Position numbers and translations under genes: made by a program. The notes beneath the pieces are model-generated. The model made no database searches. It saw only the letters and a list, made by a program, of their open reading frames with translations, and had not been told where the DNA came from. Shown here piece after piece: positions 34,185 to 43,866 of a stretch of 64,000 nucleotides of DNA; within the stretch, counting starts at the first letter, position 1; every line of letters begins with the position of its first letter. The stretch covers positions 1 through 64,000 of the forward strand of contig NZ_PABT01000032.1 in the NCBI RefSeq assembly GCF_002699205.1. Reading direction: 5' to 3'. The stretch is from Allomuricauda sp. GTDB lineage: Bacteria > Bacteroidota > Bacteroidia > Flavobacteriales > Flavobacteriaceae.

Positions 34185-36044
34185 ATGGCAGACACCCAAT
34201 ATACTGAGGATAATATCCGTTCGCTGGACTGGAAGGAGCATATTCGTATGCGTCCAGGGATGTACATTGGAAAATTGGGCGACGGTTCCTCTGCAGATGA
34301 CGGCATTTACATCCTCCTCAAGGAAGTAATCGATAACTGTATCGATGAATTTGTGATGGGAGCGGGGAAGACCATCGAGATCAACATTAAAGACAATACC
34401 GTCCACGTGCGGGATTATGGTCGTGGAATCCCTTTGGGAAAAGTGGTCGACGTAGTCTCCAAAATGAACACCGGAGGAAAGTACGATACCCGTGCCTTTA
34501 AAAAATCGGTTGGATTGAACGGGGTAGGTACCAAAGCCGTAAACGCCCTTTCCACATATTTTAGGGTAGAATCCAACAGAGATGGCAAATCCAAGTCCGC
34601 GGAGTTTAAGGCAGGAAACTTGGTGAATGAAGAACTTTTGGAACAATCTTCCAGAAGAAAAGGGACCAAAGTCAGTTTCACACCTGACGAATCCATCTTT
34701 AAAAAATATAAATACAGAAGCGAGTATGTGGAACGCATGCTCAAAAATTATGTCTATCTAAACCCAGGGTTGACGATTGTTTTCAATGGTGAAAAATTCC
34801 ATTCAGAAAATGGTTTGAGGGATTTATTGGAGGACAACAACAACGAAGAGGATTTTCTATATCCAATCATCCATTTAAAAGGTGATGACATTGAAGTGGC
34901 CATGACCCACAGCAAGACCCAATACAGCGAAGAGTACCATTCTTTCGTGAACGGACAGCATACCACACAGGGAGGTACGCACCAATCCGCGTTCAGGGAA
35001 GCTGTGGTCAGGACCATTCGTGATTTCTACGGGAAAAATTACGATGCGTCGGATATTCGAAAATCTATCATATCCGCAGTTTCCATAAAAGTCATGGAAC
35101 CCGTGTTCGAGAGCCAGACCAAAACAAAACTGGGCTCCACCGACATGGGAGGCAACCTGCCCACCGTACGGACATATATAAACGATTTTGTGGGCACACA
35201 ACTGGACAATTATCTCCATAAAAACCCGCAGACAGCGGAAGCACTTCAAAGAAAAATAGTGCAGGCGGAGAAAGAACGTAAGGAGCTTTCCGGAATTCGA
35301 AAACTGGCCAGGGAACGTGCAAAAAAAGCAAGCCTCCACAATAAAAAGCTTCGGGATTGCCGTATCCATCTCCAGGACATGAAAAAGGACCGCCGTTTGG
35401 AAACCACACTTTTCATCACCGAAGGGGATTCCGCTTCAGGTTCCATTACCAAATCCAGGGACGTGAACACGCAGGCCGTCTTCAGTCTTCGGGGAAAACC
35501 GTTGAATTCCTACGGAATGTCCAAAAAAATCGTCTATGAGAACGAAGAGTTCAATCTTTTGCAGGCTGCGCTCAACATTGAGGACTCCATGGAAGACCTA
35601 CGATACAATAATATTGTGATCGCCACGGATGCCGATGTGGACGGAATGCACATTCGCTTGCTGTTGATTACCTTTTTCTTGCAGTTTTTCCCAGAACTGA
35701 TCAAGGAAAATCATTTATATATTCTTCAAACCCCGCTATTTCGGGTCCGCAATAAAAAAGAAACCATTTATTGCTACAGTGAAGAAGAGAAAAGGCAAGC
35801 CATTGAAAAACTCACAGGAAAACCCGAGATTACCCGATTTAAGGGATTGGGTGAAATTTCGCCTGATGAGTTCAAACATTTTATTGGTGATGATATCCGC
35901 TTGGAGCCTGTTATGCTGGACAAAGCAATGAGCATAGACAATCTTTTGAAGTTTTATATGGGAAAAAACACACCGGACAGGCAGGAGTTTATCATAAACA
36001 ACCTTAAAGTAGAACTTGATTTAGTAGAAGAAAACCAACTATAA
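34185..36044 (+). CDS. parE: DNA topoisomerase IV subunit B
   Basis: ParE is the ATPase subunit of topoisomerase IV, which decatenates chromosomes. The 619 residues have the GHKL ATPase site ([38 protein letters not shown]), a transducer domain, and the Toprim part with EGDSASGSI (about 415) and [15 protein letters not shown]. The protein follows the ParE-sized layout, without the long GyrB insert. It directly precedes parC by 24 bases, confirming the pair. Confidence 0.96.
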   Translation: MADTQYTEDNIRSLDWKEHIRMRPGMYIGKLGDGSSADDGIYILLKEVIDNCIDEFVMGAGKTIEINIKDNTVHVRDYGRGIPLGKVVDVVSKMNTGGKYDTRAFKKSVGLNGVGTKAVNALSTYFRVESNRDGKSKSAEFKAGNLVNEELLEQSSRRKGTKVSFTPDESIFKKYKYRSEYVERMLKNYVYLNPGLTIVFNGEKFHSENGLRDLLEDNNNEEDFLYPIIHLKGDDIEVAMTHSKTQYSEEYHSFVNGQHTTQGGTHQSAFREAVVRTIRDFYGKNYDASDIRKSIISAVSIKVMEPVFESQTKTKLGSTDMGGNLPTVRTYINDFVGTQLDNYLHKNPQTAEALQRKIVQAEKERKELSGIRKLARERAKKASLHNKKLRDCRIHLQDMKKDRRLETTLFITEGDSASGSITKSRDVNTQAVFSLRGKPLNSYGMSKKIVYENEEFNLLQAALNIEDSMEDLRYNNIVIATDADVDGMHIRLLLITFFLQFFPELIKENHLYILQTPLFRVRNKKETIYCYSEEEKRQAIEKLTGKPEITRFKGLGEISPDEFKHFIGDDIRLEPVMLDKAMSIDNLLKFYMGKNTPDRQEFIINNLKVELDLVEENQL

Positions 36045-36068
36045 CCCAAATAAATGCCGTGCTTCTAG

Positions 36069-38696
36069 ATGGAAGATAATGAAGAACTGAACGAAGAAAG
36101 TTTAGATAACCAAGAAGAATCCCAAGAAAGCCTGGTAAGGGTTACTGGGATGTACAAGGATTGGTTTTTGGATTACGCTTCGTATGTTATATTGGAGCGT
36201 GCCGTACCTGCTATTGAAGATGGTTTTAAACCTGTGCAGCGCAGGATCATGCATGCATTGAAAGAACTGGACGATGGTCGCTACAATAAAGTAGCCAACG
36301 TAGTGGGCCATACCATGCAGTACCATCCTCACGGTGACGCCAGTATCGCAGATGCCATGGTTCAGATTGGTCAAAAGGACCTCCTTATCGATACCCAGGG
36401 TAACTGGGGGAATATTTTGACCGGAGATGGAGCTGCCGCCCCACGTTACATAGAGGCGCGGCTTTCCAAATTCGCACTTGAAGTTGTGTACAGTCCAAAA
36501 ATTACGGAATGGCAACTTTCTTATGACGGCAGAAAGAAAGAACCCGTAAACCTTCCGGTTAAGTTCCCATTATTGCTCGCCCAAGGAGCGGAAGGGATCG
36601 CAGTGGGGCTTTCCACCAAAATTCTCCCCCATAATTTCAATGAATTGATAGACGCTTCCATAAAGCATTTAAAAGGAAAGCGATTTACCATTTATCCGGA
36701 TTTTCCAACAGCCGGAATCATTGATGTGACCAATTATAACGATGGTATGCGTGGTGGCAAGATAAGGGTAAGGGCCAAAATATCCACTTTGAACAAAAAT
36801 ACCCTTGTTATAAATGAAATACCATATGGGACCAATACTTCCTCTTTAATTGATTCCATCTTAAAGGCTAACGATAAGGGAAAAATCAAAGTCAAAAAGA
36901 TAGAGGATAACACGGCTGCGGAAGTGGAGATCTTGGTGCATTTGCCAAACGGCATCTCCCCGGACAAAACCATTGACGCACTGTATGCCTTTACCGCCTG
37001 TGAGTCTTCCATATCCCCATTGGGATGTGTTATCGAAAACAACAAACCATTGTTTATCGGCGTCACGGAGATGCTTGAAAGATCCACGGACAAAACAGTG
37101 GATCTACTTAAAGCAGAGCTTCAAATACAGTTGGACGAACTTGAAGAGCAATGGCATTTTTCTTCATTGGAACGAATTTTTATAGAGAACAGGATTTACC
37201 GAGAGATAGAAGAAGAGGAAACCTGGGATGGGGTGATCAAGGCTATCGATGAAGGCCTGAAACCCCATATTTCACATCTAAAAAGAGCCGTGACCAAGGA
37301 CGATATCGTTCGGTTGACCGAAATACGAATCAAGCGTATTTCAAAGTTTGATTTAGATAAAGCACAACAACTCATTGAAAGTCTGGAAGATAGGATTGCC
37401 GAAACCAAACACCACCTGGAACATTTGGTGGACTATGCCATCGCATACTTCAAGGAATTGAAGAAGAAATATGGTGCAGGCAGGGAACGAAAATCGGAAA
37501 TAAGGGTTTTTGATGAGATCGAAGCCACAAAAGTGGTCATCAGGAACACGAAACTCTACGTGAACCGCAAAGAAGGTTTTATCGGAACCTCCTTGAAAAG
37601 GGACGAATACGTTACGGATTGCAGTGATATTGATGACATTATCGTCTTTACGCAAAAAGGGGAGATGATGGTCACCAAGGTGGATTCCAAGGTATTTGTC
37701 GGGAAGAACATCATCCACGTGGCCGTATTCAAAAAGAAAGATACACGCACCACCTACAATATGATCTATAAGGTCATGAAGGGGGGTCCCAGTTATGTAA
37801 AGCGCTTCAATGTAACCAGTATAACAAGGGACAAGATATACCAGCTCACTGGGGACAAACCATCCGCGGAAGTGCTTTATTTCTCCGCCAATCCAAATGG
37901 TGAGGCCGAAGTTGTCACGGTAATGTTGCGTCAATCAGGAAGTATCAAAAAACTGAAATGGGACCTTGATTTTTCAGACGTGCTCATCAAAGGCAGGGGA
38001 TCCAAAGGGAACTTGGTCACCAAATATCCAGTAAAGCGCATTGAACTGAAAGAAAAGGGAGTATCCACCCTGAAACCCAGAAAAATTTGGTTTGACGATG
38101 TAGTAAACAGACTAAATGTTGATGGAAGAGGGGAGTTGCTTGGTGAATTCAAAGGGGACGACCTGCTTTTGGTGATAGACCAAAAGGGCGTGGTTAAAAC
38201 CATTCCCCCGGATTTGCTCACCCGATTCAACGACGATATGGTCGTATTGGAAAAATGGAATCCAGAAAAACCTATTTCCGTGGTCCATTACGTAGGAGAC
38301 AAGGAACGTTACTATCTAAAAAGGTTCTTGGTAGAAAACCCCAACAAGGAAGAAGTGGTCATCACCGATGACCCTAAATCCCATTTGGAACTTGTATCTA
38401 CGGATTGGAGACCCAGGTTGGAAATAGAATTCGTAAAGCCACGGGGGAAAGACCCCAAACCCAACCTAGAAGTAAACGTGGAAGAGTTCATAGCGGTAAA
38501 AGGAATAAAAGCCCTGGGAAATCAGCTTACCCCTGAGAAAGTCAAGAACATCAATGCCCTGGAACCTTTGCCCTACGAAGAGCCCAAGGAACAAAAAACC
38601 GAGGACATCGAGGTAGTTGACGAAGAACAAATAGAAAAGGGTGATGATGATATAGAAACAAAGAATGACGGTTCGGACCAAACTACTTTGTTTTAA
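36069..38696 (+). CDS. parC: DNA topoisomerase IV subunit A
   Basis: ParC is the DNA-cleaving subunit. It contains the winged-helix region RAVPAIEDGFKPVQRRI, the quinolone-pocket region HPHGDASIADAMV, and the catalytic Tyr in APRYIEARLS (about 133). The tower and coiled-coil segments follow, then a C-terminal DNA-wrapping region that ends in an acidic tail (EDIEVVDEEQIEKGDDDIE). Length is 875 residues, longer than the roughly 750 of E. coli ParC but usual for Bacteroidota. Transcribed with parE. Confidence 0.96.
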   Translation: MEDNEELNEESLDNQEESQESLVRVTGMYKDWFLDYASYVILERAVPAIEDGFKPVQRRIMHALKELDDGRYNKVANVVGHTMQYHPHGDASIADAMVQIGQKDLLIDTQGNWGNILTGDGAAAPRYIEARLSKFALEVVYSPKITEWQLSYDGRKKEPVNLPVKFPLLLAQGAEGIAVGLSTKILPHNFNELIDASIKHLKGKRFTIYPDFPTAGIIDVTNYNDGMRGGKIRVRAKISTLNKNTLVINEIPYGTNTSSLIDSILKANDKGKIKVKKIEDNTAAEVEILVHLPNGISPDKTIDALYAFTACESSISPLGCVIENNKPLFIGVTEMLERSTDKTVDLLKAELQIQLDELEEQWHFSSLERIFIENRIYREIEEEETWDGVIKAIDEGLKPHISHLKRAVTKDDIVRLTEIRIKRISKFDLDKAQQLIESLEDRIAETKHHLEHLVDYAIAYFKELKKKYGAGRERKSEIRVFDEIEATKVVIRNTKLYVNRKEGFIGTSLKRDEYVTDCSDIDDIIVFTQKGEMMVTKVDSKVFVGKNIIHVAVFKKKDTRTTYNMIYKVMKGGPSYVKRFNVTSITRDKIYQLTGDKPSAEVLYFSANPNGEAEVVTVMLRQSGSIKKLKWDLDFSDVLIKGRGSKGNLVTKYPVKRIELKEKGVSTLKPRKIWFDDVVNRLNVDGRGELLGEFKGDDLLLVIDQKGVVKTIPPDLLTRFNDDMVVLEKWNPEKPISVVHYVGDKERYYLKRFLVENPNKEEVVITDDPKSHLELVSTDWRPRLEIEFVKPRGKDPKPNLEVNVEEFIAVKGIKALGNQLTPEKVKNINALEPLPYEEPKEQKTEDIEVVDEEQIEKGDDDIETKNDGSDQTTLF

Positions 38697-38758
38697 TGCA
38701 ATTTATGGTTAAATTTCACAAAAACACATACTTAGAGCTTAAAGCTTAAATTTTATTT

Positions 38759-39721
38759 ATGGATTTTACAAACCCCCTGGTATATGGCGTGCCAGTATTT
38801 ATCGCCTTCATTTTATTGGAGTTAACATATAGTAAAACCCATGACCACGAACATCACGACCTTTATGATTGGAAGGATTTAGCTGCTAGCGGTTTTATGG
38901 GTATTGGCTCTGCAATTTTGGGGCCCTTGTTCAAGGTCGCTTTCGCTATTCTTCTTTTTGAAGGGACCTATGAGCTTTTCAATCCTGAAGTTGACGGGGT
39001 AAGAACCAATCTTTTGGGATACAAATCCTTTGGGTACGCTTGGTATGTTTGGATTTTATGCCAATTGGCCGATGATTTCACCTACTATTGGTTCCATAGG
39101 GCCAACCACGAGGTTAGAATATTATGGGCTGCCCACATTGTGCACCACTCGTCGGATAATTTTAATTTGGGTACCGCCATACGAAACGGATGGTTCACTA
39201 TTTTGTACAAGCCCTTCTTTTATATATGGATGCCTGCCATTGGATTTCCCCCAGAAATGGTTTTGGTATGCCTGGGAATTGAAGCCTTGTGGCAATTTCA
39301 GTTACACACGGTCTATGTCCCAAAACTTGGTTTTTTGGAAAAATTTCTCAACACACATACCATGCATCAAGTACACCACGCCCAAAATGTGGAGTATTTG
39401 GATAAAAACCACGGAGGTTTCTTGAACATCTTCGACAGGATGTTCGGTACATGGAAGGAATTGGATGATGATGTCGATGTGAAATATGGGGTTATCCACG
39501 CACCTGACTCATACAACCCTATAGTTATCTTGACCCACGAGTTCAAAGATATCTGGAAGGATGTAAAAAAATCAAAGAAGTTGTCCCATAAGTTAATGTA
39601 CATCTTCGGCCCCCCGGGATGGAGCCATGACGGAAGCACCCTTACCGTAAAACAACAACAACGTTTGTTCAAAAAACAAAAGGAAAATGCTCCAGAGCTA
39701 TCATATCAAAGACCAAATTAA
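38759..39721 (+). CDS. Sterol desaturase / fatty acid hydroxylase family protein
   Basis: This 320-residue membrane protein of the di-iron hydroxylase superfamily has several helices and the His boxes HRANHE (HxxxH type), HIVHHSS and HQVHHAQN, followed by a later NHGG site. The boxes face the cytoplasm and hold two irons. Members hydroxylate or desaturate lipids, sterols or carotenoids; the substrate here is unknown. The C-terminal 90 residues are soluble and basic. Its stop codon overlaps that of the converging terC gene. Confidence 0.9.
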   Translation: MDFTNPLVYGVPVFIAFILLELTYSKTHDHEHHDLYDWKDLAASGFMGIGSAILGPLFKVAFAILLFEGTYELFNPEVDGVRTNLLGYKSFGYAWYVWILCQLADDFTYYWFHRANHEVRILWAAHIVHHSSDNFNLGTAIRNGWFTILYKPFFYIWMPAIGFPPEMVLVCLGIEALWQFQLHTVYVPKLGFLEKFLNTHTMHQVHHAQNVEYLDKNHGGFLNIFDRMFGTWKELDDDVDVKYGVIHAPDSYNPIVILTHEFKDIWKDVKKSKKLSHKLMYIFGPPGWSHDGSTLTVKQQQRLFKKQKENAPELSYQRPN

Positions 39722-40536
39722 TGTTCTTTGAGCTTATGCTCTTGTTTTTGTTCTGCATTTTTCTGCATCCTAAGGTTAAGAAATTCAACCATTAGGGAGA
39801 ACGCTATGGCAAAATAAAGGTAACCCTTGGGCACAGACCCAACTTCCTGACCAAATACGACCAAATGTGAAAGATGCGCAGACTCAGCAATAAGCATGAA
39901 TCCGATCAGGATCAAAAAGGATAGCCCCAAAATCTGAATGGAGGGGTGGCGATTTACAAATTCACCGACAGGATTTGCGAACAGCATCATTATTACCACT
40001 GAGATTACGACAGCAGCTATCATGAGAACCAAGGCATCGGTAGGGTTGGGCGAGATCCCGTTGGTCATGCCGATGGCCGTAAGAATGGAATCAAAAGAAA
40101 AAACGATATTGATCACCGTAATCTGAACAATGGCGTTCATTAAAGATGATGAACGGGATTTTGTCACCTCACGTTCATCGTGCCCGCGATCCTCAATTTT
40201 TTCATGAATTTCCCGGGTGCTCTTATAAAGCAGAAAAAGACCCCCTGCAAAAAGTATTACCGCCTGCCAGCTTATTCCGCCTGTTAGCCATTCCTTGTCG
40301 AACACCAAAAAAGGTTTCTTCATTTTTGTCAGCCAGGTAATTCCAAACAGCAAAACTATACGAAGCAACATAGCCAAAACAAGTCCAAGGTTGGTTGCCT
40401 TTCTCCTATCTTTCTTTTCCAATTTGCCCGAAGCGATGGAAATAAAGATAATATTGTCTATGCCCAGTACAATTTCCAAAAAAGTAAGGGTCAGCAACGC
40501 CATCCATGCGTCCGGACTTGTGAAAATCTCAAACAT
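39718..40536 (-). CDS. TerC family membrane protein
   Basis: The 272-residue inner-membrane protein has about seven helices and the TerC signatures FLEIVLGIDNIIFISI near residue 20 and VINIVFSFDSILTAIGMT near residue 150; both Asp residues lie in helices. A His/charged loop (DRGHDEREVTKSRSS) separates the halves. Family members have been linked to metal (Mn) export and tellurite resistance in other bacteria. Converges with and slightly overlaps the hydroxylase gene; the lipoprotein gene behind it is two bases away. Confidence 0.93.
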   Translation of the reverse strand: MFEIFTSPDAWMALLTLTFLEIVLGIDNIIFISIASGKLEKKDRRKATNLGLVLAMLLRIVLLFGITWLTKMKKPFLVFDKEWLTGGISWQAVILFAGGLFLLYKSTREIHEKIEDRGHDEREVTKSRSSSLMNAIVQITVINIVFSFDSILTAIGMTNGISPNPTDALVLMIAAVVISVVIMMLFANPVGEFVNRHPSIQILGLSFLILIGFMLIAESAHLSHLVVFGQEVGSVPKGYLYFAIAFSLMVEFLNLRMQKNAEQKQEHKLKEH

Positions 40537-40538
40537 CG

Positions 40539-40916
40539 TCAGTTTATTTTATGGGCAGTCCCTTTAAATTTATTGTTATCGCCAACAACATTGTATTCAA
40601 AAGTGTATGAAGAATCCGTTGTGCTCAATATTTTTATGTGGATAGGTTTTTCCTCTGCCTTGTTCTTGGGATTCAGATTTTTTAGGACATACTCGCAATC
40701 ATTGATCCAACGTATGGAAGACGAATCTTTTTTTCCTTCAAATTCATCAACCTCCATATCCATCGTTCGATGAAATACCGTCTCTTTTTCCTCACCATTG
40801 ATTGTGGTTTTAAAAGAAAACGAGCCGGTCTTAAAATCTTCACAATTACGTTGTGGGGGTTGTCCGCATGCTAAAAAGAACAGGATGATTACTGAAGAAA
40901 GGAGGTGTTTTATCAT
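40539..40916 (-). CDS. Small lipoprotein, unknown function
   Basis: The 125-residue protein starts MIKHLLSSVIILFFLAC, a lipoprotein signal with Cys 17 in LAC. A small beta-rich domain follows: CEDFKTGSFSFKTTINGEEKETVFHRT, then IRWINDCEYVLKNLNPKN. The two later Cys (CEDF and DCEY) could form a disulphide. Homologues in flavobacteria are sometimes mislabelled as topoisomerase IV because of their neighbourhood. The start is ATG 40916, which removes 12 unlikely residues. It lies downstream of the XRE regulator and two bases upstream of terC. Confidence 0.78.
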   Translation of the reverse strand: MIKHLLSSVIILFFLACGQPPQRNCEDFKTGSFSFKTTINGEEKETVFHRTMDMEVDEFEGKKDSSSIRWINDCEYVLKNLNPKNKAEEKPIHIKILSTTDSSYTFEYNVVGDNNKFKGTAHKIN

Positions 40917-40948
40917 AGCTACAAAGTAACGGAAAGTAGGCGAAAAGG

Positions 40949-41353
40949 TCAATCCTTTTTTGGATTGAATGTTTTAAAACTACCATCCGAATAGAAAAAC
41001 ACGATTTTATAAGGTTCCGTATCCTCCTCCAAATGTTTGTCAATATCAAAACTATTTTTGGAATCCCCATCGGTCTTCGTTTTTAAATCCCCTGGAGTTT
41101 CTGTGCGTTCAATTTTGATTTCGGTGTCCGCCTTTTTCGGAAAATCCCCTTCTCCTTTTAACAGCCAATACAGATCTACTTCGGGGTAGGTGTTGACCAA
41201 TTTCATGACAAAATCCAAACTGGGCTTATTTCGTCCATTTAGTAAATGGGAAATGCTCGATCGCTGTACACCAATCTCATCGGCAAAGGCAGAAACGGAT
41301 AGTTCCAAATGGTCGATGATGGTCTGTATGCGAGTAACGATTTCTTTGTTCAC
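40949..41353 (-). CDS. XRE-type helix-turn-helix regulator
   Basis: The 134-residue protein has an N-terminal HTH domain (FADEIGVQRSSISHLLNGRNKPSLDFVMKL), the standard XRE/Cro fold, followed by DLYWLLKGEGDFP. An acidic, lysine-rich linker and a short C-terminal tail (PYKIVFFYSDGSFKTFNPKK) end the protein. The ORF-track start is a TTG at 41377; the GTG at 41353 (VNKEIVTRIQTIID) fits the domain better. Its start codon sits in a TTAC-N4-GTAA-like repeat, which suggests that the protein represses its own gene. Divergent from an M14 peptidase gene. Confidence 0.85.
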   Translation of the reverse strand: MNKEIVTRIQTIIDHLELSVSAFADEIGVQRSSISHLLNGRNKPSLDFVMKLVNTYPEVDLYWLLKGEGDFPKKADTEIKIERTETPGDLKTKTDGDSKNSFDIDKHLEEDTEPYKIVFFYSDGSFKTFNPKKD

Positions 41354-41618
41354 AATTGTAAATATTAAAACACACAAGGTAACACAATAAGATTAAAATC
41401 AGGAGCCAACATGTTAATCATTTCCATTAAATATAAACTATTACATCATATAAACCATTTTAAACTATTGATATATAAATATTTATATATATTAAAAATA
41501 TTATCGTTTACAATATTATCAAAACTGGTCAAAAACCATACATAAATGATTACAAATGTATCAATTTTCAACTAAAAGAATGTTACAATTGTAAATAGCA
41601 GGTTGGTTACTTTTGTAA
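41350..41618. promoter_or_regulatory. Divergent control region with repeated TTAC-N4-GTAA motifs
   Basis: This is a very AT-rich region between the XRE regulator and the M14 peptidase. Inverted repeats of one type recur: TCACAATTGTAA (41350-41361), TTACAAATGTAT (41550-41561), the perfect TTACAATTGTAA (41583-41594) and TTACTTTTGTAA (41607-41618). The last one contains the -7 box TACTTTTG (41608-41615), and the third covers the TTG at -33 (41589-41591). A 20-bp palindrome ATATATAAATATTTATATAT lies at 41471-41490. These look like operators, most likely for the adjacent XRE protein (inference). Confidence 0.55.
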
Positions 41619-41637
41619 ACTTTAATTGCGATGTTTC

Positions 41638-42741
41638 ATGATCGATCATTCATTATATAAGGAAAAGTCCATACAGGGCAGGTACATTAACATGGAGGCC
41701 ATACAGCCTTGTTTTGCCAAACTTCCATTTCCGCTATTACATATTGGTGATTCTGTCCGTGGTGTTGAAATCAATGCCTTTAAGTTAGGTCAGGGAACAA
41801 AAAAGGTTCTCATGTGGTCCCAAATGCACGGAAACGAATCCACGACTACCAAAGCCGTATGGGACATGGTCAACTTTTTACAATCTGGGGAACCATTGGC
41901 TCACGATATTTTAAAAGAGTGCAGTATTATGGTCGTGCCCATGCTAAACCCGGATGGAGCCAACGTTTATACCCGTGAAAATATAAATAAGGTAGATTTA
42001 AACAGGGATGCAAAAAATCTGACACAACCCGAGAGTATAGCGTTAAGGGGGTTGTTCGAGTCCTTCCAACCTGATTTCTGCTTTAACCTCCATGACCAGC
42101 GAACATTGTTCAGTGCTGGAAACACCAATAAATCTGCCACCGTTTCATTTTTGTCCCCGGCAAGTAACGCAGAACGGCACATAACGCCGCCCCGGGAGAT
42201 TGCCATGAAATTAATTGTGGGCATGAATACCATGTTACAAAAATATATTCCAGGCCAGGTTGGGAGGTATGATGATGGGTTCAACGATAATTGCGTCGGT
42301 GATACGTTTCAAATGCTGGGCGTCCCCACGGTTCTATTTGAATCTGGGCACTACCCCGGTGATTATGAAAGGGAAAAAACCCGGGAATATATTTTTCTTT
42401 CCATTTTGGAAGCGCTTAAAATTGTTGCGAACGATGGTGTTGAAAATTATAAGACAGGAGATTATTTTTCAATCCCTGGGAATCGTAAGTTGTTTTTTGA
42501 TATCCTTATAAAGAACCCAGAGGTGGTTAACCCCGTAATTGAAAAAGGGTATAAAGTCGGAATACGGTTCAAGGAAGTCTTAAGGGACAATAAGGTCATT
42601 TTTAAGCCAGAAATCACTGAAATTGGCCCACTAGAGGGGTTTTACGGACATCAGGAAATAGAATGTATTGATACCAAGGATTTTGGCTTCACACCCTCTC
42701 AACAAGAACTTATCGATCTACTCCAGAAAATAGAAAAATAA
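41638..42741 (+). CDS. M14 family zinc carboxypeptidase-like protein
   Basis: The 367-residue cytoplasmic protein has the M14 metal site: WSQMHGNEST (HxxE) near residue 58, VPMLNPDGANVYTR with NxxxxDLNRDA following, and the third ligand His in FCFNLHDQR. The catalytic Glu is probably in VLFESGHYPGDYERE. The C-terminal 100 residues form an extra domain. Such proteins may cleave cell-wall peptides or amino-acid conjugates. ATG 41638 is used because the TTG start in the ORF track (41626) would leave almost no leader after the promoter. Confidence 0.88.
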   Translation: MIDHSLYKEKSIQGRYINMEAIQPCFAKLPFPLLHIGDSVRGVEINAFKLGQGTKKVLMWSQMHGNESTTTKAVWDMVNFLQSGEPLAHDILKECSIMVVPMLNPDGANVYTRENINKVDLNRDAKNLTQPESIALRGLFESFQPDFCFNLHDQRTLFSAGNTNKSATVSFLSPASNAERHITPPREIAMKLIVGMNTMLQKYIPGQVGRYDDGFNDNCVGDTFQMLGVPTVLFESGHYPGDYEREKTREYIFLSILEALKIVANDGVENYKTGDYFSIPGNRKLFFDILIKNPEVVNPVIEKGYKVGIRFKEVLRDNKVIFKPEITEIGPLEGFYGHQEIECIDTKDFGFTPSQQELIDLLQKIEK

Positions 42742-42814
42742 AAGGCTATTTTACAAGCTCTTGCGTTTTATTTAAAAAAAAACCATTTTTATTACGTATT
42801 TTTTCTTTTTTAAC

Positions 42815-42822
42815 TACTTTTG
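42815..42822 (+). promoter_or_regulatory. Bacteroidota -7 box for the Lrp-type gene
   Basis: TACTTTTG, 17 bases before the ATG at 42840. No clear -33 TTG; the upstream region is T-rich. Confidence 0.5.
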
Positions 42823-42839
42823 CTGCAAAAACTAACCTA

Positions 42840-43320
42840 ATGAATAAAGTAAAACTAGACGAGATAGATCATCAGATTTTGGACATGCTAATCGACAATA
42901 CCCGTACACCGTTCACGGATATTGCTAAAAAACTACTGATTTCCGCAGGTACGGTACATGTCCGAGTCAAAAAAAATGGAAGAATCAGGAATTATAAAAG
43001 GTTCCTCCCTTACTTTGGACTATGTTAAGCTGGGATATTCTTTTATTGCCTATGTGGGCATATTCTTGGAAAAAACGCACCAAACCAAATTTGTGCTAGA
43101 AAGATTGAGCCAGATACCGTATGTAACCGTGGCTCACATTACCACTGGAAAATTCAATATTTTCTGTAAAATCAGGGCAAAGGATACAACGCACGCCAAA
43201 AACATTATTTTCAAAATAGATGATATTGACGGCATCAGCAGAACGGAGACCATGATTTCCTTGGAAGAGAGCATCAACGATAAAAGACGTTTGATGCACA
43301 CCATCTTCAACGAGCTGTAA
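42840..43320 (+). pseudogene. Lrp/AsnC family regulator split by an A8 tract
   Basis: Two overlapping ORFs together form one classic feast/famine regulator. The first (42840-43028) encodes the HTH domain up to SAGTVHVRVKK. The second (from 42958) resumes at MEESGIIKG and carries the RAM ligand domain (VAHITTGKFNIFCKIRAKD, RTETMISLEES). The switch is at AAAAAAAA (42969-42976); with seven A the frame is continuous and gives a 159-residue protein. The family is highly conserved in flavobacteria, so a full protein is expected. Explanations are transcriptional slippage on A8, phase variation, real inactivation or a sequencing error. The second ORF could alone make a RAM-only protein. Confidence 0.85.
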
Positions 43321-43335
43321 TATCTTTTTACATAG

Positions 43336-43854
43336 ATGCTCCTTTCGGAACTGCCCTCTTCTGAATACAATCCATTTTACCGGACCTATATTATGGCACT
43401 CGGTGACATTGATTTGATTGGGGGGCTAAAAATGGGTAAAACCGAGTTGTTGTCCCTTTTTGAAAAGATTCCAGAAGAAAAACTTGATTTTGCTTACGCC
43501 GAGGGCAAGTGGTCCTTGGCGGAAGCAATAGTTCATATGATAGATACCGAAAGGATATTTCAATACCGTGCACTTTGCATTGCACGTAACGATAAAACTC
43601 CGCTTCCAGGTTTTGACCAAGATGCCTACGTGCCCTATTCAAACGCCTCCAATCGGACAAAAAATGATTTGTTTGAAGAATATAGGGCAGTCAGGAGCTC
43701 AACGATTGCACTGTTTTCATCTTTTGATGAAGAAGCAATAAAAAGGACAGGAACGGCCAGCGGCTCAAAAATGAGTGTCCGGGCACTGGGATTTATAATC
43801 AGTGGACACCAAGCGCATCATATCCGAATAATCAAGGAAAGATACTTGTCTTAA
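43336..43854 (+). CDS. DinB-family protein
   Basis: The 172-residue four-helix protein of the DinB/YfiT superfamily has the likely metal triad of His: EAIVHMIDTERIFQYRAL (first His), and SGHQAHHIRII near the C-terminus (second and third). The N-terminal helix and EGKWSLAEA motif are typical. Family members are metal-dependent thiol-using transferases or hydrolases; the substrate is unknown. It starts 15 bases after the Lrp-type gene, so they are probably cotranscribed. Confidence 0.88.
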   Translation: MLLSELPSSEYNPFYRTYIMALGDIDLIGGLKMGKTELLSLFEKIPEEKLDFAYAEGKWSLAEAIVHMIDTERIFQYRALCIARNDKTPLPGFDQDAYVPYSNASNRTKNDLFEEYRAVRSSTIALFSSFDEEAIKRTGTASGSKMSVRALGFIISGHQAHHIRIIKERYLS

Positions 43855-43866
43855 ACCAATATTAAA

